Assembly (NCBI RefSeq): GCF_002206625.1
Contig: NZ_NGUP01000003.1
Span: 580,968 to 644,967, forward strand
DNA: 64,000 nt
Direction: 5' to 3'
From: Polynucleobacter campilacus
GTDB taxonomy: Bacteria > Pseudomonadota > Gammaproteobacteria > Burkholderiales > Burkholderiaceae
A program made the position numbers and the translations under genes. Shown here in pieces: positions 9,178 through 19,960 of this stretch. Position 1 is the first letter of the stretch; each line of letters starts with the position of its first letter. The notes beneath the pieces are model-generated. The model ran no database searches and was not told the DNA's origin. It saw only the letters and a list, made by a program, of their open reading frames with translations.

Positions 9178-10293
9178 ATGCAACTCGTTAACACTTCTCG
9201 CGATAACTTACTAAAACCCCTGCAGGTTGTTAGTGGAATTGTTGAACGTAGACACACGCTGCCAATTTTGGCAAACCTACTATTTAAAAAAAGTGGTGAA
9301 AAAGTTTCTTTTATCTCAACTGATATTGAAATTCAAATCACCACGAACGCAAATTTTGGTGTTAGTACAGAAGAGGCAACAACAACGGTTGCCGCCAGAA
9401 AACTGCTTGATATTTTGCGCGCACTCCCAGAGGGCCCAGTTTCTCTTAACCTAAAAGATAACCGCATGGTTGTTCAGAGCGGCAAAAGCCGTTTCTCACT
9501 GCAAACTCTATCGGCCGCTGAGTTTCCAGTAATGCAAAGTGTTGGTGAAGTTACTGCTACGTGGAAGATGTCGCAAAAAAGTTTTCGTCAGCTCATTAGC
9601 CAGGTTCATTTTTCGATGGCGCAGCAGGACATTCGTTACTACCTAAATGGAATGTTGTTAGTTGTAGAGGGTAAGGAGGTTGTGGCGGTTGCAACAGATG
9701 GCCACCGTCTTGCCTACTCCCAAGTTGAATTAGCCGAAGCACCATCAGGCCTTGGGCAAAGACAGGAAATTATTATTCCTCGAAAAACTATTTTAGAGTG
9801 CCAACATCTTTTAGAGGATTCGGATGAGCCCTTGGAAATAAGCCTAACAACCAACCAGGTGAAGTTTGCGTTTGGAGACATTGAATTAATTTCTAAGTTA
9901 GTCGAAGGTAAGTTCCCGGACTTCCAAAGAGTTATCCCTAAGGGACACAAAAATACACTGGTTGTTGGTCGTGACGTATTGCAAGCAGCGCTTCAGCGCG
10001 CAGCTATTCTAACTACAGATAAATTTAAAGGTGTTCGCTTTTCTTTATCACCAAACCGTATCACCGTCCAATCTACTAATGCCGAACAAGAAGAGGCCCA
10101 AGAGGATATTGAAACCGAGTACAGTGGCGAGACTGTAGAGATTGGCTTTAATGTAAGTTATTTATTGGATGTTTTATCTAATCTAAAGAACGAAAAAATT
10201 CAAATTAGTTTGGGCGATGCAAATAGTAGCGCCGTAATTACTCTGCCTGGCTCAGAGAGCTTTAAGTATGTCGTGATGCCAATGCGTATTTAA
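9178..10293 (+). CDS. dnaN: DNA polymerase III sliding clamp (beta subunit)
   Basis: A 371-residue beta clamp, near the family's usual 366-370. It begins MQLVNTSRDNLLKPLQVVSGIVERR, typical of the first clamp domain, and ends with the conserved VVMPMRI that lines the partner-binding pocket. The dimeric ring tethers polymerase III and other factors to DNA and, with Hda in relatives, inactivates DnaA. It follows the dnaA-dnaN DnaA-box gap, so DnaA may influence its transcription, and lies 11 bp before gyrB. Confidence 0.97.
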   Translation: MQLVNTSRDNLLKPLQVVSGIVERRHTLPILANLLFKKSGEKVSFISTDIEIQITTNANFGVSTEEATTTVAARKLLDILRALPEGPVSLNLKDNRMVVQSGKSRFSLQTLSAAEFPVMQSVGEVTATWKMSQKSFRQLISQVHFSMAQQDIRYYLNGMLLVVEGKEVVAVATDGHRLAYSQVELAEAPSGLGQRQEIIIPRKTILECQHLLEDSDEPLEISLTTNQVKFAFGDIELISKLVEGKFPDFQRVIPKGHKNTLVVGRDVLQAALQRAAILTTDKFKGVRFSLSPNRITVQSTNAEQEEAQEDIETEYSGETVEIGFNVSYLLDVLSNLKNEKIQISLGDANSSAVITLPGSESFKYVVMPMRI

Positions 10294-10298
10294 CTTAG

Positions 10299-12803
<2,505 letters not shown>

Positions 12804-12805
12804 AT

Positions 12806-13297
12806 ATGAAATCAAAAAAAATAACACCACCTAAGGTGGATAGATCTTCTATTGTTGTGAAATCCTCACCCATACATGGCAAGGGTGTTTTTGTAGCAAA
12901 GCCAATCAAAAAAGGCCAAGCCATTATTGAGTACAAGGGTGAGCGCATTAGTTGGAAGCTGGCCATCAAGCGCCACCCCCACGACAAGAAGGATCCAAAC
13001 CATACGTTTTACTTTTCTTTGGATGATGGCCGTGTAATTGATGCAAAGTATGGCGGCAATGCTGCGCGTTGGATCAACCATTCTTGTAAGCCAATCTGCG
13101 AGACGAAAGAGGGTATTTATAAGGGCGAGCCCCGTGTTTTTATTTATGCCAAGCGCGACCTCAAGGTTGGCGAAGAGCTTTTTTATGACTACTCCCTCGA
13201 CATAGAGGGCCGCATTACCAAGCAAATGAAAAAAGATTATGAGTGTCGCTGTGGTGCCAAAAAAATGTCGTGGCACCATGCTTGCCCTCAAGGGTAA
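12806..13297 (+). CDS. SET domain-containing protein (putative protein lysine methyltransferase)
   Basis: 163 residues, nearly all SET domain. HGKGVFV (24-30) begins the SAM-binding fold. INHSC (90-94) and the ELFYDY segment (124-129) form the active-site pseudoknot with the catalytic tyrosine. A cysteine-rich post-SET tail (Cys147, Cys149, Cys160) could bind zinc. The usual NHSCxPN motif reads NHSCKPI here, with Ile97 for the final Asn. SET proteins transfer methyl groups from S-adenosylmethionine to lysines; the substrate of bacterial members like this one is unknown. It starts 2 bp after the gyrB stop, so it is probably translated from the gyrB message. Function beyond the fold is not established. 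Confidence 0.85.
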   Translation: MKSKKITPPKVDRSSIVVKSSPIHGKGVFVAKPIKKGQAIIEYKGERISWKLAIKRHPHDKKDPNHTFYFSLDDGRVIDAKYGGNAARWINHSCKPICETKEGIYKGEPRVFIYAKRDLKVGEELFYDYSLDIEGRITKQMKKDYECRCGAKKMSWHHACPQG

Positions 13298-13315
13298 GTA
13301 AGGCACCCAATACAC

Positions 13316-13540
13316 ATGTTGTATGTCAGCATTCAAGAGCTTGAGGCCGCGATTAATTATTGGCGGAGTCAGTCGCCCGCAGAAGGTGAGGAGTTGCGTT
13401 TGTGTTCCGAGGCCTCTGCCCTTGCAAAGCCTTATGCCTTGATGATTGTCCAAGGATCCCAGCGCGTCCCAATGGATGTTTTAGATGGCGCTGCACAGGC
13501 GGCAATTCAGGGCTTTCAAAAAATCACTAAAGCCCCTTAA
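13316..13540 (+). CDS. DUF3717 family protein
   Basis: A 74-residue protein with the pattern ISIQELEAAINYWR-like start, an LCSEASALAKPYALMI core, and a short tail. I recognise this as the small DUF3717 family of beta-proteobacteria, whose function is unknown. No signal peptide or membrane segment is visible. It lies 18 bp after the SET gene on the same strand and could belong to the gyrB transcript. Its 3' end lies 94 bp before the chosen livG start. Confidence 0.75.
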   Translation: MLYVSIQELEAAINYWRSQSPAEGEELRLCSEASALAKPYALMIVQGSQRVPMDVLDGAAQAAIQGFQKITKAP

Positions 13541-13634
13541 TCAAACCTCTTATTTAGGGTTATCGCTATATAAAGCAAGGCTATCTTGGGTTATCCTCAA
13601 CATCTTGCCCCGCTTGGGGGCAGAGGACATAAGT

Positions 13635-14396
13635 TTGCCAGAAACAATATTAGAGACAATTGGATTAGGAAAGTCCTTTAAGGGGTTTTCTGCGGTGACC
13701 GACGTAAACCTCAAGGTTGCTCGAGGGGCTATTCACGCCCTAATAGGTCCAAATGGTGCCGGTAAAACCACTTGCTTCAATTTGCTCACTAAATTCTTAG
13801 AGCCTAGTAGTGGTCAAATTCTATTTAATGGCGTAGACATCACAAGCGAGGCCCCAGCCTTAATTGCCCGTCGCGGAATTATTCGCTCTTTTCAAATTTC
13901 TGCAGTTTTCCCCCATTTAACTGTTTTAGAAAACGTTCGTGTTGCACTGCAGCGAGAGCTGGGGACAGAGTTTTATTTTTGGAGGTCTGGCGACTCCCTT
14001 AATGTTCTCAACGATCGGGCCCTAGAACTTCTTCATGAGGTTGGCCTGGAGGAGTTTGCCCATGAGCAAACCCTAAACCTGGCTTATGGGCGTAAGCGAG
14101 CACTCGAAATTGCAACCACCTTAGCCATGGAGCCAGAGCTAATGCTCTTAGATGAGCCGACGCAAGGCATGGGCCACGAGGATGTTGAGCGCGTAACAGA
14201 GTTAATTGATCGCGTTGCTAAGGGCCGGACTATTTTGATGGTTGAGCACAATATGAAAGTTGTTGCCTCGATTGCTGATCGGATTACCGTTCTCCAGCGC
14301 GGGGCCGTTTTGGCAGAAGGCTCATATCAAGAGGTTTCTAAAAACCCACTCGTAGTTGAGGCCTACATGGGCAGCCACGGGGGCGACAATTTATGA
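13635..14396 (+). CDS. livG: Branched-chain amino acid-type ABC transporter ATP-binding protein
   Basis: About 253 residues from a TTG start at 13635 that has AGAGGA seven bases upstream. The frame stays open back to 13485, but that extension overlaps DUF3717 and looks non-conserved. Walker A GPNGAGKTT has Lys44, Walker B is LMLLDEPTQGMG, and the H-loop is VEHNMKVV. The ABC signature is atypical: LAYGRKRALEIA in place of LSxGxxQ, as in LivG-type subunits. It energises import of branched-chain amino acids, or related small amides or acids, with LivF, LivH and LivM. It overlaps livF by 4 bp (ATGA), implying coupled translation. Confidence 0.88.
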   Translation: MPETILETIGLGKSFKGFSAVTDVNLKVARGAIHALIGPNGAGKTTCFNLLTKFLEPSSGQILFNGVDITSEAPALIARRGIIRSFQISAVFPHLTVLENVRVALQRELGTEFYFWRSGDSLNVLNDRALELLHEVGLEEFAHEQTLNLAYGRKRALEIATTLAMEPELMLLDEPTQGMGHEDVERVTELIDRVAKGRTILMVEHNMKVVASIADRITVLQRGAVLAEGSYQEVSKNPLVVEAYMGSHGGDNL

Positions 14397-15097
14397 GCAG
14401 CATGGCGCTAGAGGTTAAAAATTTAGAGTCTTGGTATGGGGAGTCCCATATTTTGCATGGCGTCAATTTTGCGGTGCGCGATGGCGAGGTTGTAACGCTT
14501 TTAGGTAGAAATGGTGCTGGCAGAAGCACCATTCTTAAAACGATTCTAGGCATGACCAGTAGGCGCAAGGGCGTTATTAATGTTTTTGGAGTGGAGACTG
14601 TTGATCTCCCAACCTATCAAATTGCTCGCCTGGGCATTGGTTACTGCCCAGAAGAGAGAGGAATTTTTGGCAGCTTAGATGCCCAAGAAAACCTACTGCT
14701 CCCACCAAAAGTTTCTTCTGGTGGGATGGAGTTAGAAGAAATTTATGAGATGTTTCCCAATCTTTATGAAAGACGGAATAGCCCCGGTACTAGGCTTTCT
14801 GGTGGCGAGCAGCAAATGTTAGCAATGGCTCGAATTTTAAGAACTGGCGCCAAACTGTTGTTGCTAGATGAGATCACTGAAGGCCTTGCGCCCGTCATTG
14901 TTGAAAAGCTGGGCGAAGTGGTTACTAAATTAAGGAATAAGGGCTTTACGATTGTGTTGGTAGAGCAAAACTTTAGATTTGCGGCTGAGCTTGCAGACAG
15001 ACATTATGTAGTTGAAAGCGGGTTGATAGTAGAGGTGGTTGAGAGGGCGGACTTAAAGGCGAAGGCCGAGGTCTTAAACGGGTATTTAGGCGTTTAG
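14393..15097 (+). CDS. livF: Branched-chain amino acid-type ABC transporter ATP-binding protein
   Basis: A 234-residue LivF-type ATPase. Its Walker A reads GRNGAGRST, with Arg44 where the invariant Lys is expected. The signature LSGGEQQMLAMARIL and Walker B LLLLDEITEGLAP are intact, and the H-loop region VEQNF is present. Arg at this position normally weakens nucleotide binding, but I recall Arg forms in some beta-proteobacterial LivF-like proteins, so it may be a lineage feature rather than inactivation. The start overlaps livG by 4 bp; a second ATG three codons in is possible. livK follows 29 bp downstream. Confidence 0.9.
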   Translation: MSSMALEVKNLESWYGESHILHGVNFAVRDGEVVTLLGRNGAGRSTILKTILGMTSRRKGVINVFGVETVDLPTYQIARLGIGYCPEERGIFGSLDAQENLLLPPKVSSGGMELEEIYEMFPNLYERRNSPGTRLSGGEQQMLAMARILRTGAKLLLLDEITEGLAPVIVEKLGEVVTKLRNKGFTIVLVEQNFRFAAELADRHYVVESGLIVEVVERADLKAKAEVLNGYLGV

Positions 15098-15126
15098 TTG
15101 AGAGTTTATTTTTAAAGGAAAAAATA

Positions 15127-16323
15127 ATGAAACGGACTTTAATTTCTATGGCGGTGGCGGCTTTGGCTGCAGTTTCTAGCGGTGCAAATGCGGCGGACCC
15201 ATCTGCCGTCAAAATCGGCTTTATTACTGATATCTCTGGCTTGTATTCAGATATTGATGGTCAGGGGGGTTTGGAGGCGATCAAGATGGCCATTGCCGAC
15301 TTTGGTGGTACTGTTTTAGGTAAAAAAATTGAAGTCGTTTCTGCCGACCACCAAAACAAAGCAGATATTGCTGCATCTAAAACTAGAGAGTGGATTGACC
15401 AGGACGGCGTTACTGTTGTATTTGGTGGAACTAACTCGGGAACTGCGCTGGCAACTTCAAAGGTGGCTGCAGAAAAAAAACGGATTTACATTAACAACGG
15501 CGCCGGTACTTCTGCATTAACCAATGAGCAGTGCACCCCATACACCATTCATTACACCTATGACACGGTTGCTTTGGCAAACGGCTCGGCCAAGGGGATG
15601 ATGGATAAAGGTTTGAAGACTTGGTATTTTTTGACTGCTGACTATGCGTTTGGCTATGCACTTGAGAAAGATGCAACTAACGTGATTAATGCGAGCGGTG
15701 GAAAGGTTTTGGGAACTTCGAAGCACCCACTAAATGCGAGTGATTTTTCATCTTATTTATTGCAAGCACAAGCTTCAAAAGCCCAAGTTTTGGGTTTAGC
15801 GAATGCAGGTGGCGACACAATTAATTCCGTGAAGGCCGCCAATGAGTTTGGCATTACCAAAACCATGAAGATTGCTGGTTTGTTGGTGTTTATTACTGAT
15901 GTACACGCAATTGGTATCCAAAATGCACAAGGTTTGCTTGCTACTGAAGCCTGGTATTGGGATCAGAATGACCAGACTCGCAAGTTTGCAAAACGCTTCT
16001 TTGAAAAAATGAAGCGTATGCCAACGATGGTTCAGGCAGGAAATTATTCATCTACGATGACTTATTTGAATGCTGTTAAAGCGGCTGGTACCAGCGATTC
16101 AGACAAGGTGATGCAGCAATTACGCAAGGTCAAAATTAACGATATGTTTACAAAAAACGGTTATATCCGCAAGGACGGAACCATGGTTCACGACATGTAC
16201 TTGTTTGAAGTTAAAACACCAAGCGAAGTTAAAAGCCCATGGGATTACTACAAGCTAGTTGCTACCGTACCTGGTGAGAAAGCTTTTGCTCCAGAGGCCT
16301 ATTCTCAGTGCGGCAATAAGTAA
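15127..16323 (+). CDS. livK: ABC transporter periplasmic substrate-binding protein (LivK type)
   Basis: 398 residues with a Sec signal peptide (MKRTLISMAVAALAAVSSGANA, predicted cleavage after Ala22). The rest is a type I periplasmic binding fold (VKIGFITDISGLYSD near the N-terminus). The family captures branched-chain amino acids, short-chain amides, urea or aromatic acids for LivHMGF. This subgroup, with ITDISGLYSDIDGQGG and a long C-terminal KNGYIRKDGTMVHDMYLFEVK segment, is common in Burkholderiales and its ligand cannot be read from sequence. A good AAAGGA ribosome site precedes the ATG. It lies inside the operon, between the ATPases and the permeases. Confidence 0.9.
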   Translation: MKRTLISMAVAALAAVSSGANAADPSAVKIGFITDISGLYSDIDGQGGLEAIKMAIADFGGTVLGKKIEVVSADHQNKADIAASKTREWIDQDGVTVVFGGTNSGTALATSKVAAEKKRIYINNGAGTSALTNEQCTPYTIHYTYDTVALANGSAKGMMDKGLKTWYFLTADYAFGYALEKDATNVINASGGKVLGTSKHPLNASDFSSYLLQAQASKAQVLGLANAGGDTINSVKAANEFGITKTMKIAGLLVFITDVHAIGIQNAQGLLATEAWYWDQNDQTRKFAKRFFEKMKRMPTMVQAGNYSSTMTYLNAVKAAGTSDSDKVMQQLRKVKINDMFTKNGYIRKDGTMVHDMYLFEVKTPSEVKSPWDYYKLVATVPGEKAFAPEAYSQCGNK

Positions 16324-16325
16324 TC

Positions 16326-17210
16326 TTGGAAATCTTCGGCCTTTCTATTTCCGCCTTGTTAAGCCAGCTCCTTTTGGGGCTGGTTAACGGCAGTTTCTAT
16401 GCAATCCTCAGTTTGGGATTGGCGGTGATCTTTGGCCTTTTAAATGTTATTAACTTTTCACATGGCGCCATGTTTATGTTGGGCGCCATTGTGACTTGGA
16501 TGGCCGGACAATATTTTGGAATCAATTATTGGGTGATGCTGATATTGGCGCCAATCGTTGTTGGCTTGATTGGTATTGTGATTGAGCGTTTATTGCTAAG
16601 GCATTTGTATAAGCTCGATCATTTGTATGGATTGTTGTTGACTTTTGGTTTAACGCTTTTTATAGAGGGCGTGCTGCGCTCCATATATGGCGCTTCGGGC
16701 TTGTCATATAGTGCTCCCGATGCCTTACGTGGGGCCACCGATTTAGGATTTATGGTTTTGCCAAACTATCGCGCATGGGTGGTGTTTGCTTCCCTAACGG
16801 TGTGTTTTGCTACTTGGTACGTGATAGAAAAAACTAGCATTGGCGCCTATTTGCGCGCTGGCACAGAAAACCCAACACTCGTTCAGGCATTTGGAGTGAA
16901 CTTTCCTCTGATGACAACATTGACTTACGGGTTTGGAGTGGCGCTCGCAGCTTTTTCAGGCGTGCTCGCAGCGCCGATCATTCAGGTTTCGCCTTTGATG
17001 GGCTCTAACCTCATCATTGTTGTTTTTGCTGTGGTGGTGATTGGGGGCATGGGTTCTATCATGGGCTCAATTGTTACCGGCTTAGGATTGGGTTTAGTTG
17101 AGGGTTTAACCAAGGTGTTTTATCCAGAGGCTTCAAGTACCGTGGTGTTTGCGATCATGGTGATTGTTTTGCTCTTTAGGCCAGCAGGCCTGTTTGGGCG
17201 CGAAAAATGA
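16326..17210 (+). CDS. livH: Branched-chain amino acid-type ABC transporter permease
   Basis: A 294-residue polytopic protein with about eight hydrophobic segments. It carries the LivH hallmarks LVNGSFYAILSLGLAVIFGLLNVINFSHG and, near the C-terminus, VVVIGGMGSIMGSIVTGLGLG. The latter contains the cytoplasmic loop that docks on the ATPases. It starts at TTG 16326, 2 bp after the livK stop. No strong ribosome site is visible, so translation may depend on coupling to livK. Its stop overlaps the livM start by 4 bp. Confidence 0.9.
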   Translation: MEIFGLSISALLSQLLLGLVNGSFYAILSLGLAVIFGLLNVINFSHGAMFMLGAIVTWMAGQYFGINYWVMLILAPIVVGLIGIVIERLLLRHLYKLDHLYGLLLTFGLTLFIEGVLRSIYGASGLSYSAPDALRGATDLGFMVLPNYRAWVVFASLTVCFATWYVIEKTSIGAYLRAGTENPTLVQAFGVNFPLMTTLTYGFGVALAAFSGVLAAPIIQVSPLMGSNLIIVVFAVVVIGGMGSIMGSIVTGLGLGLVEGLTKVFYPEASSTVVFAIMVIVLLFRPAGLFGREK

Positions 17211-18166
17211 AATCATTTAAGTTCTGGCTTTTTCTGGCCATTCTTGCTGTCGCAATAGCGGCACCATTTTTTGCTTATCCCATTTTCCTGATGAAGATTT
17301 TGTGCTTCGCTCTTTTTGCGGCAGCATTTAATTTATTGTTGGGCTACACAGGGCTTTTATCTTTCGGTCATGCCGCATTTTTTGGTGGCGCTGGGTACTG
17401 TGCGGGATATTTGATGCGCGACATGGGCGTTGGCCCTGGCGGCGCAATCATTCTTGGCGTTCTGTTTGCAGCAGCCTTGGGCGCCTTGATTGGCGGCCTT
17501 GCAATTAGAAGACAAGGCATTTACTTTTCGATGATTACTTTGGCCTTAGCGCAAATGTTTTACTTTATTTGCCTGCAAGCCCCAGCTTCTGGCGGTGAGG
17601 ATGGTTTTCAGGGCATTCCAAGGGGCGAGCTGTTTGGCTTAATTGACTTGCAGGCTGACTTGAATCTTTACTACTGTGTTTTAGCTACGGTGCTTGCCGG
17701 ATTCTTATTTATTTCTAGGATTATCTCTTCCCCGTTTGGGCAGATCCTTAAGGCGATTAAAGAAAACGAACCACGTGCAATATCTCTGGGTTACAACGTC
17801 AATCGCTTTAAGTTTTTAGTATTTATTTTGTCTGCTGCGCTGGCCGGTTTGGCTGGAGCCGTTCAAGCTTTGGTGTTGGGTTTTGAGACATTGACAGATG
17901 TGCACTGGTCAATGTCTGGCCTAGTTATTTTGATGACCTTGGTTGGTGGTGTTGGTACCTTGGCGGGCCCGTTCGTTGGGTCGTTGGTAATTGTGCTGCT
18001 TGAACATAGAGTGGGCGAGATTGGAAACTTCTTGGCTCAAATTACTGGTGTAAATTGGTTTAACTCTTTGGGCGAATCCGTCACGATTGTTACGGGCCTG
18101 ATATTTATTTTCTGTGTAATGGCTTTTCGCCGCGGCCTGGTCGGGATCTTTACTAAAAAGCAATAG
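17207..18166 (+). CDS. livM: Branched-chain amino acid-type ABC transporter permease
   Basis: A 319-residue polytopic permease. Family marks are LLLGYTGLLSFGHAAFFGGAGY near the N-terminus and the EAA-like loop KENEPRAISLGYNVNRFKFLVFILSAALAGLAG. The LivM end segment VGGVGTLAGPFVGSLVI is present. It pairs with LivH to form the membrane channel. It is the last gene of the livGFKHM run and ends 2 bp from the convergent phosphotransferase gene; no intrinsic terminator is visible between them. Confidence 0.9.
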   Translation: MKSFKFWLFLAILAVAIAAPFFAYPIFLMKILCFALFAAAFNLLLGYTGLLSFGHAAFFGGAGYCAGYLMRDMGVGPGGAIILGVLFAAALGALIGGLAIRRQGIYFSMITLALAQMFYFICLQAPASGGEDGFQGIPRGELFGLIDLQADLNLYYCVLATVLAGFLFISRIISSPFGQILKAIKENEPRAISLGYNVNRFKFLVFILSAALAGLAGAVQALVLGFETLTDVHWSMSGLVILMTLVGGVGTLAGPFVGSLVIVLLEHRVGEIGNFLAQITGVNWFNSLGESVTIVTGLIFIFCVMAFRRGLVGIFTKKQ

Positions 18167-18168
18167 CT

Positions 18169-19182
18169 TTACTGTTGGGTACAAGCCCAGCCAAGATCAG
18201 CAAGCGCCCCCGCTTTTGCCCCGTTTTCAATTGCATCGCTCGCATTGGCATTGCCACCCATCGCGCGCTTGGTAATGCCATGCAAAATTGCTGAAATCCG
18301 GAATAGGTTGTAAGCCATCAAAAATGGCCAATGCTCTGAAATTGATCTTCCCGCTTGTTTCTCATACATGGCGATATATTCAGATTCACTAGGAATTCCT
18401 AAGGCAATCAAGTCAAGGCCTTGTATTCCGCGCCACAGGGTCGGCGGGATTCTCCAGGCCATGCATTGGTAAGCAAAGTCAGCCAGTGGGTTACCAAGCG
18501 TAGAAAGCTCCCAATCTAAAACACCAATGATGCGTAAATCTGTTTTGTGAAAGATGAGATTGTCCATCCGAAAGTCACCATGGATTAGTGAGGTTTCGTC
18601 CTCAGCGGGAATGTGCTCGGGTAACCAGTCCATTAATCGATTAAGAGAATCTGGAATGGCAATGTTGGCTTCTCGTACTTGCCGAGACCAGCGCGCAATT
18701 TGCCGCAAAAAATAATTGCCGGGCTTGCCAAAGGTTTCTAATCCAAGCGATACATAATCTAGCTGATGTATGGCAGAGATAGTGCGATTCATTTGTTCGT
18801 AAATATGCTGACGTTCACTGGCCGCGAGCCCAGGTAAAGATTGGTCTGCAAAGACGCGCCCATCTAAATATTCCATGATGAAAAACGCAGTTCCAATAAC
18901 GCTCTCATCATCACAATAGGCTAGCATTTGGGGGGTGGGAACGTCTGTAGCCGCTAGCGCTTTCATCACTCGATACTCCCGATCTACCGCATGTGCTGAT
19001 GGTAATAAAGCCCCGCTCGGTTTTTTTCTGAGCACGTAATGAGAATTGCCATTACTAATTTTGTATGTCGGGTTCGATTGGCCACCAGTTAGTTGGCTAA
19101 GCTCGATGGGGCCTTTGCAGAGGCCTAATGCATTTAAGTGTTTACCAAGCGACTCTTGAAAAGAGAGGGTTTGCATAAGCAA
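18169..19182 (-). CDS. Phosphotransferase family protein (ACAD10/LvaA-type acyl-CoA kinase-like)
   Basis: 337 residues of the aminoglycoside-phosphotransferase (APH) fold. Visible are the nucleotide-loop region LTGGQSNPTYKI, the catalytic loop HGDFRMDN (about residues 203-210) and the metal-binding LDWELSTLGNPLADFAY. This is the subfamily fused to acyl-CoA dehydrogenase in mammalian ACAD10/11 and represented by LvaA in Pseudomonas levulinate catabolism. There the kinase phosphorylates the hydroxyl of 4-hydroxyacyl-CoA before elimination. The context, the last gene of a leftward acyl-CoA dehydrogenase-SDR-phosphotransferase run with 7 bp to the SDR, supports this over drug resistance. The substrate is inferred. 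Confidence 0.82.
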   Translation of the reverse strand: MLMQTLSFQESLGKHLNALGLCKGPIELSQLTGGQSNPTYKISNGNSHYVLRKKPSGALLPSAHAVDREYRVMKALAATDVPTPQMLAYCDDESVIGTAFFIMEYLDGRVFADQSLPGLAASERQHIYEQMNRTISAIHQLDYVSLGLETFGKPGNYFLRQIARWSRQVREANIAIPDSLNRLMDWLPEHIPAEDETSLIHGDFRMDNLIFHKTDLRIIGVLDWELSTLGNPLADFAYQCMAWRIPPTLWRGIQGLDLIALGIPSESEYIAMYEKQAGRSISEHWPFLMAYNLFRISAILHGITKRAMGGNANASDAIENGAKAGALADLGWACTQQ

Positions 19183-19189
19183 TTTGTAT

Positions 19190-19960
19190 TTATAGGCCGC
19201 TAATCAGGTGGCCGCTATCTACCGCAATAGTTGCACCAGTCATTGCGGTGCTGGCATCAGAGGCTAGCAACAATAATGGCCCATTTAAATCTTCCAAATT
19301 ATTGAAACGCCGCGAAGGTATGCGCGACAGAATTTTTTGACCAGCCTCACTCAGCAGAAATTCGCGATTGAGGTCAGTAATCACATAACCTGGCAACAAG
19401 GCATTGACTCGGATTTGATGGCGCGCTAATTCAAGAGCCATTACTTTTGTGAGTTGAACTACGCCCGCTTTCGAGATGACATAAGGAGCCACTCCACCGA
19501 TAACTCTCTCCCCCAAGATCGAGGCAATATTGACGATATTTCCCGGTGTATTAGTGGCTGCTAGGTGCCGCGCCGCCTCAGTAGCAACCAACCAACAACC
19601 CTTCAGATTAGTATCGATTACTCGATCCCAGTCTTCCTCGGTTTGATCAAGCAGTTTGCGATTGATGCTCATGCCCGCATTGTTGACAACGATCGTTGGC
19701 AATGACCATTGCGCAATCTCATCAAAACATTTCGTCACACTTTTTTTGTTCGTAACGTCTAATTCAAATGCTTTCGCTTGGCCACCCAATTGTGCAATTT
19801 CATCTACAACAGATTGCAGCTGATCTATGCGACGCGATGCGATGGCTACCTTTGCGCCCGCTTGAGACAGCAGCATGGCGCAGTGTTTGCCAATGCCGCT
19901 AGATGCGCCTGTAATTAAGGCTGTTTTGTTATCTAAGCGAAACAACTGACCGATATCCAT
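19190..19960 (-). CDS. SDR family oxidoreductase
   Basis: A 256-residue classical short-chain dehydrogenase. The cofactor motif TGASSGIG is at residues 17-24, NNAG begins near 91, the catalytic Tyr and Lys lie in YVISK near 160, and the terminal GATIAVDSGHLI is the usual cofactor/oligomer segment. An Arg after the second beta strand (IASRR) suggests NADP(H). It probably interconverts a hydroxy- and keto-acyl intermediate. Its start overlaps the acyl-CoA dehydrogenase stop by one base (TAATG), showing translational coupling in the three-gene operon. Confidence 0.88.
   Translation of the reverse strand: MDIGQLFRLDNKTALITGASSGIGKHCAMLLSQAGAKVAIASRRIDQLQSVVDEIAQLGGQAKAFELDVTNKKSVTKCFDEIAQWSLPTIVVNNAGMSINRKLLDQTEEDWDRVIDTNLKGCWLVATEAARHLAATNTPGNIVNIASILGERVIGGVAPYVISKAGVVQLTKVMALELARHQIRVNALLPGYVITDLNREFLLSEAGQKILSRIPSRRFNNLEDLNGPLLLLASDASTAMTGATIAVDSGHLISGL

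Noticed and set aside
12866..13453. A 195-residue minus-strand frame across the SET and DUF3717 genes
   Set aside because: Both plus-strand genes have clear family signatures; the minus-strand translation has none.
13485..13634. A 50-residue N-terminal extension of LivG
   Set aside because: It overlaps the DUF3717 gene and precedes a TTG with a good ribosome site at the normal LivG start.
18169..19182. Aminoglycoside resistance gene
   Set aside because: The fold is APH-like, but the subfamily motifs and the operon with SDR and acyl-CoA dehydrogenase point to acyl-CoA metabolism.
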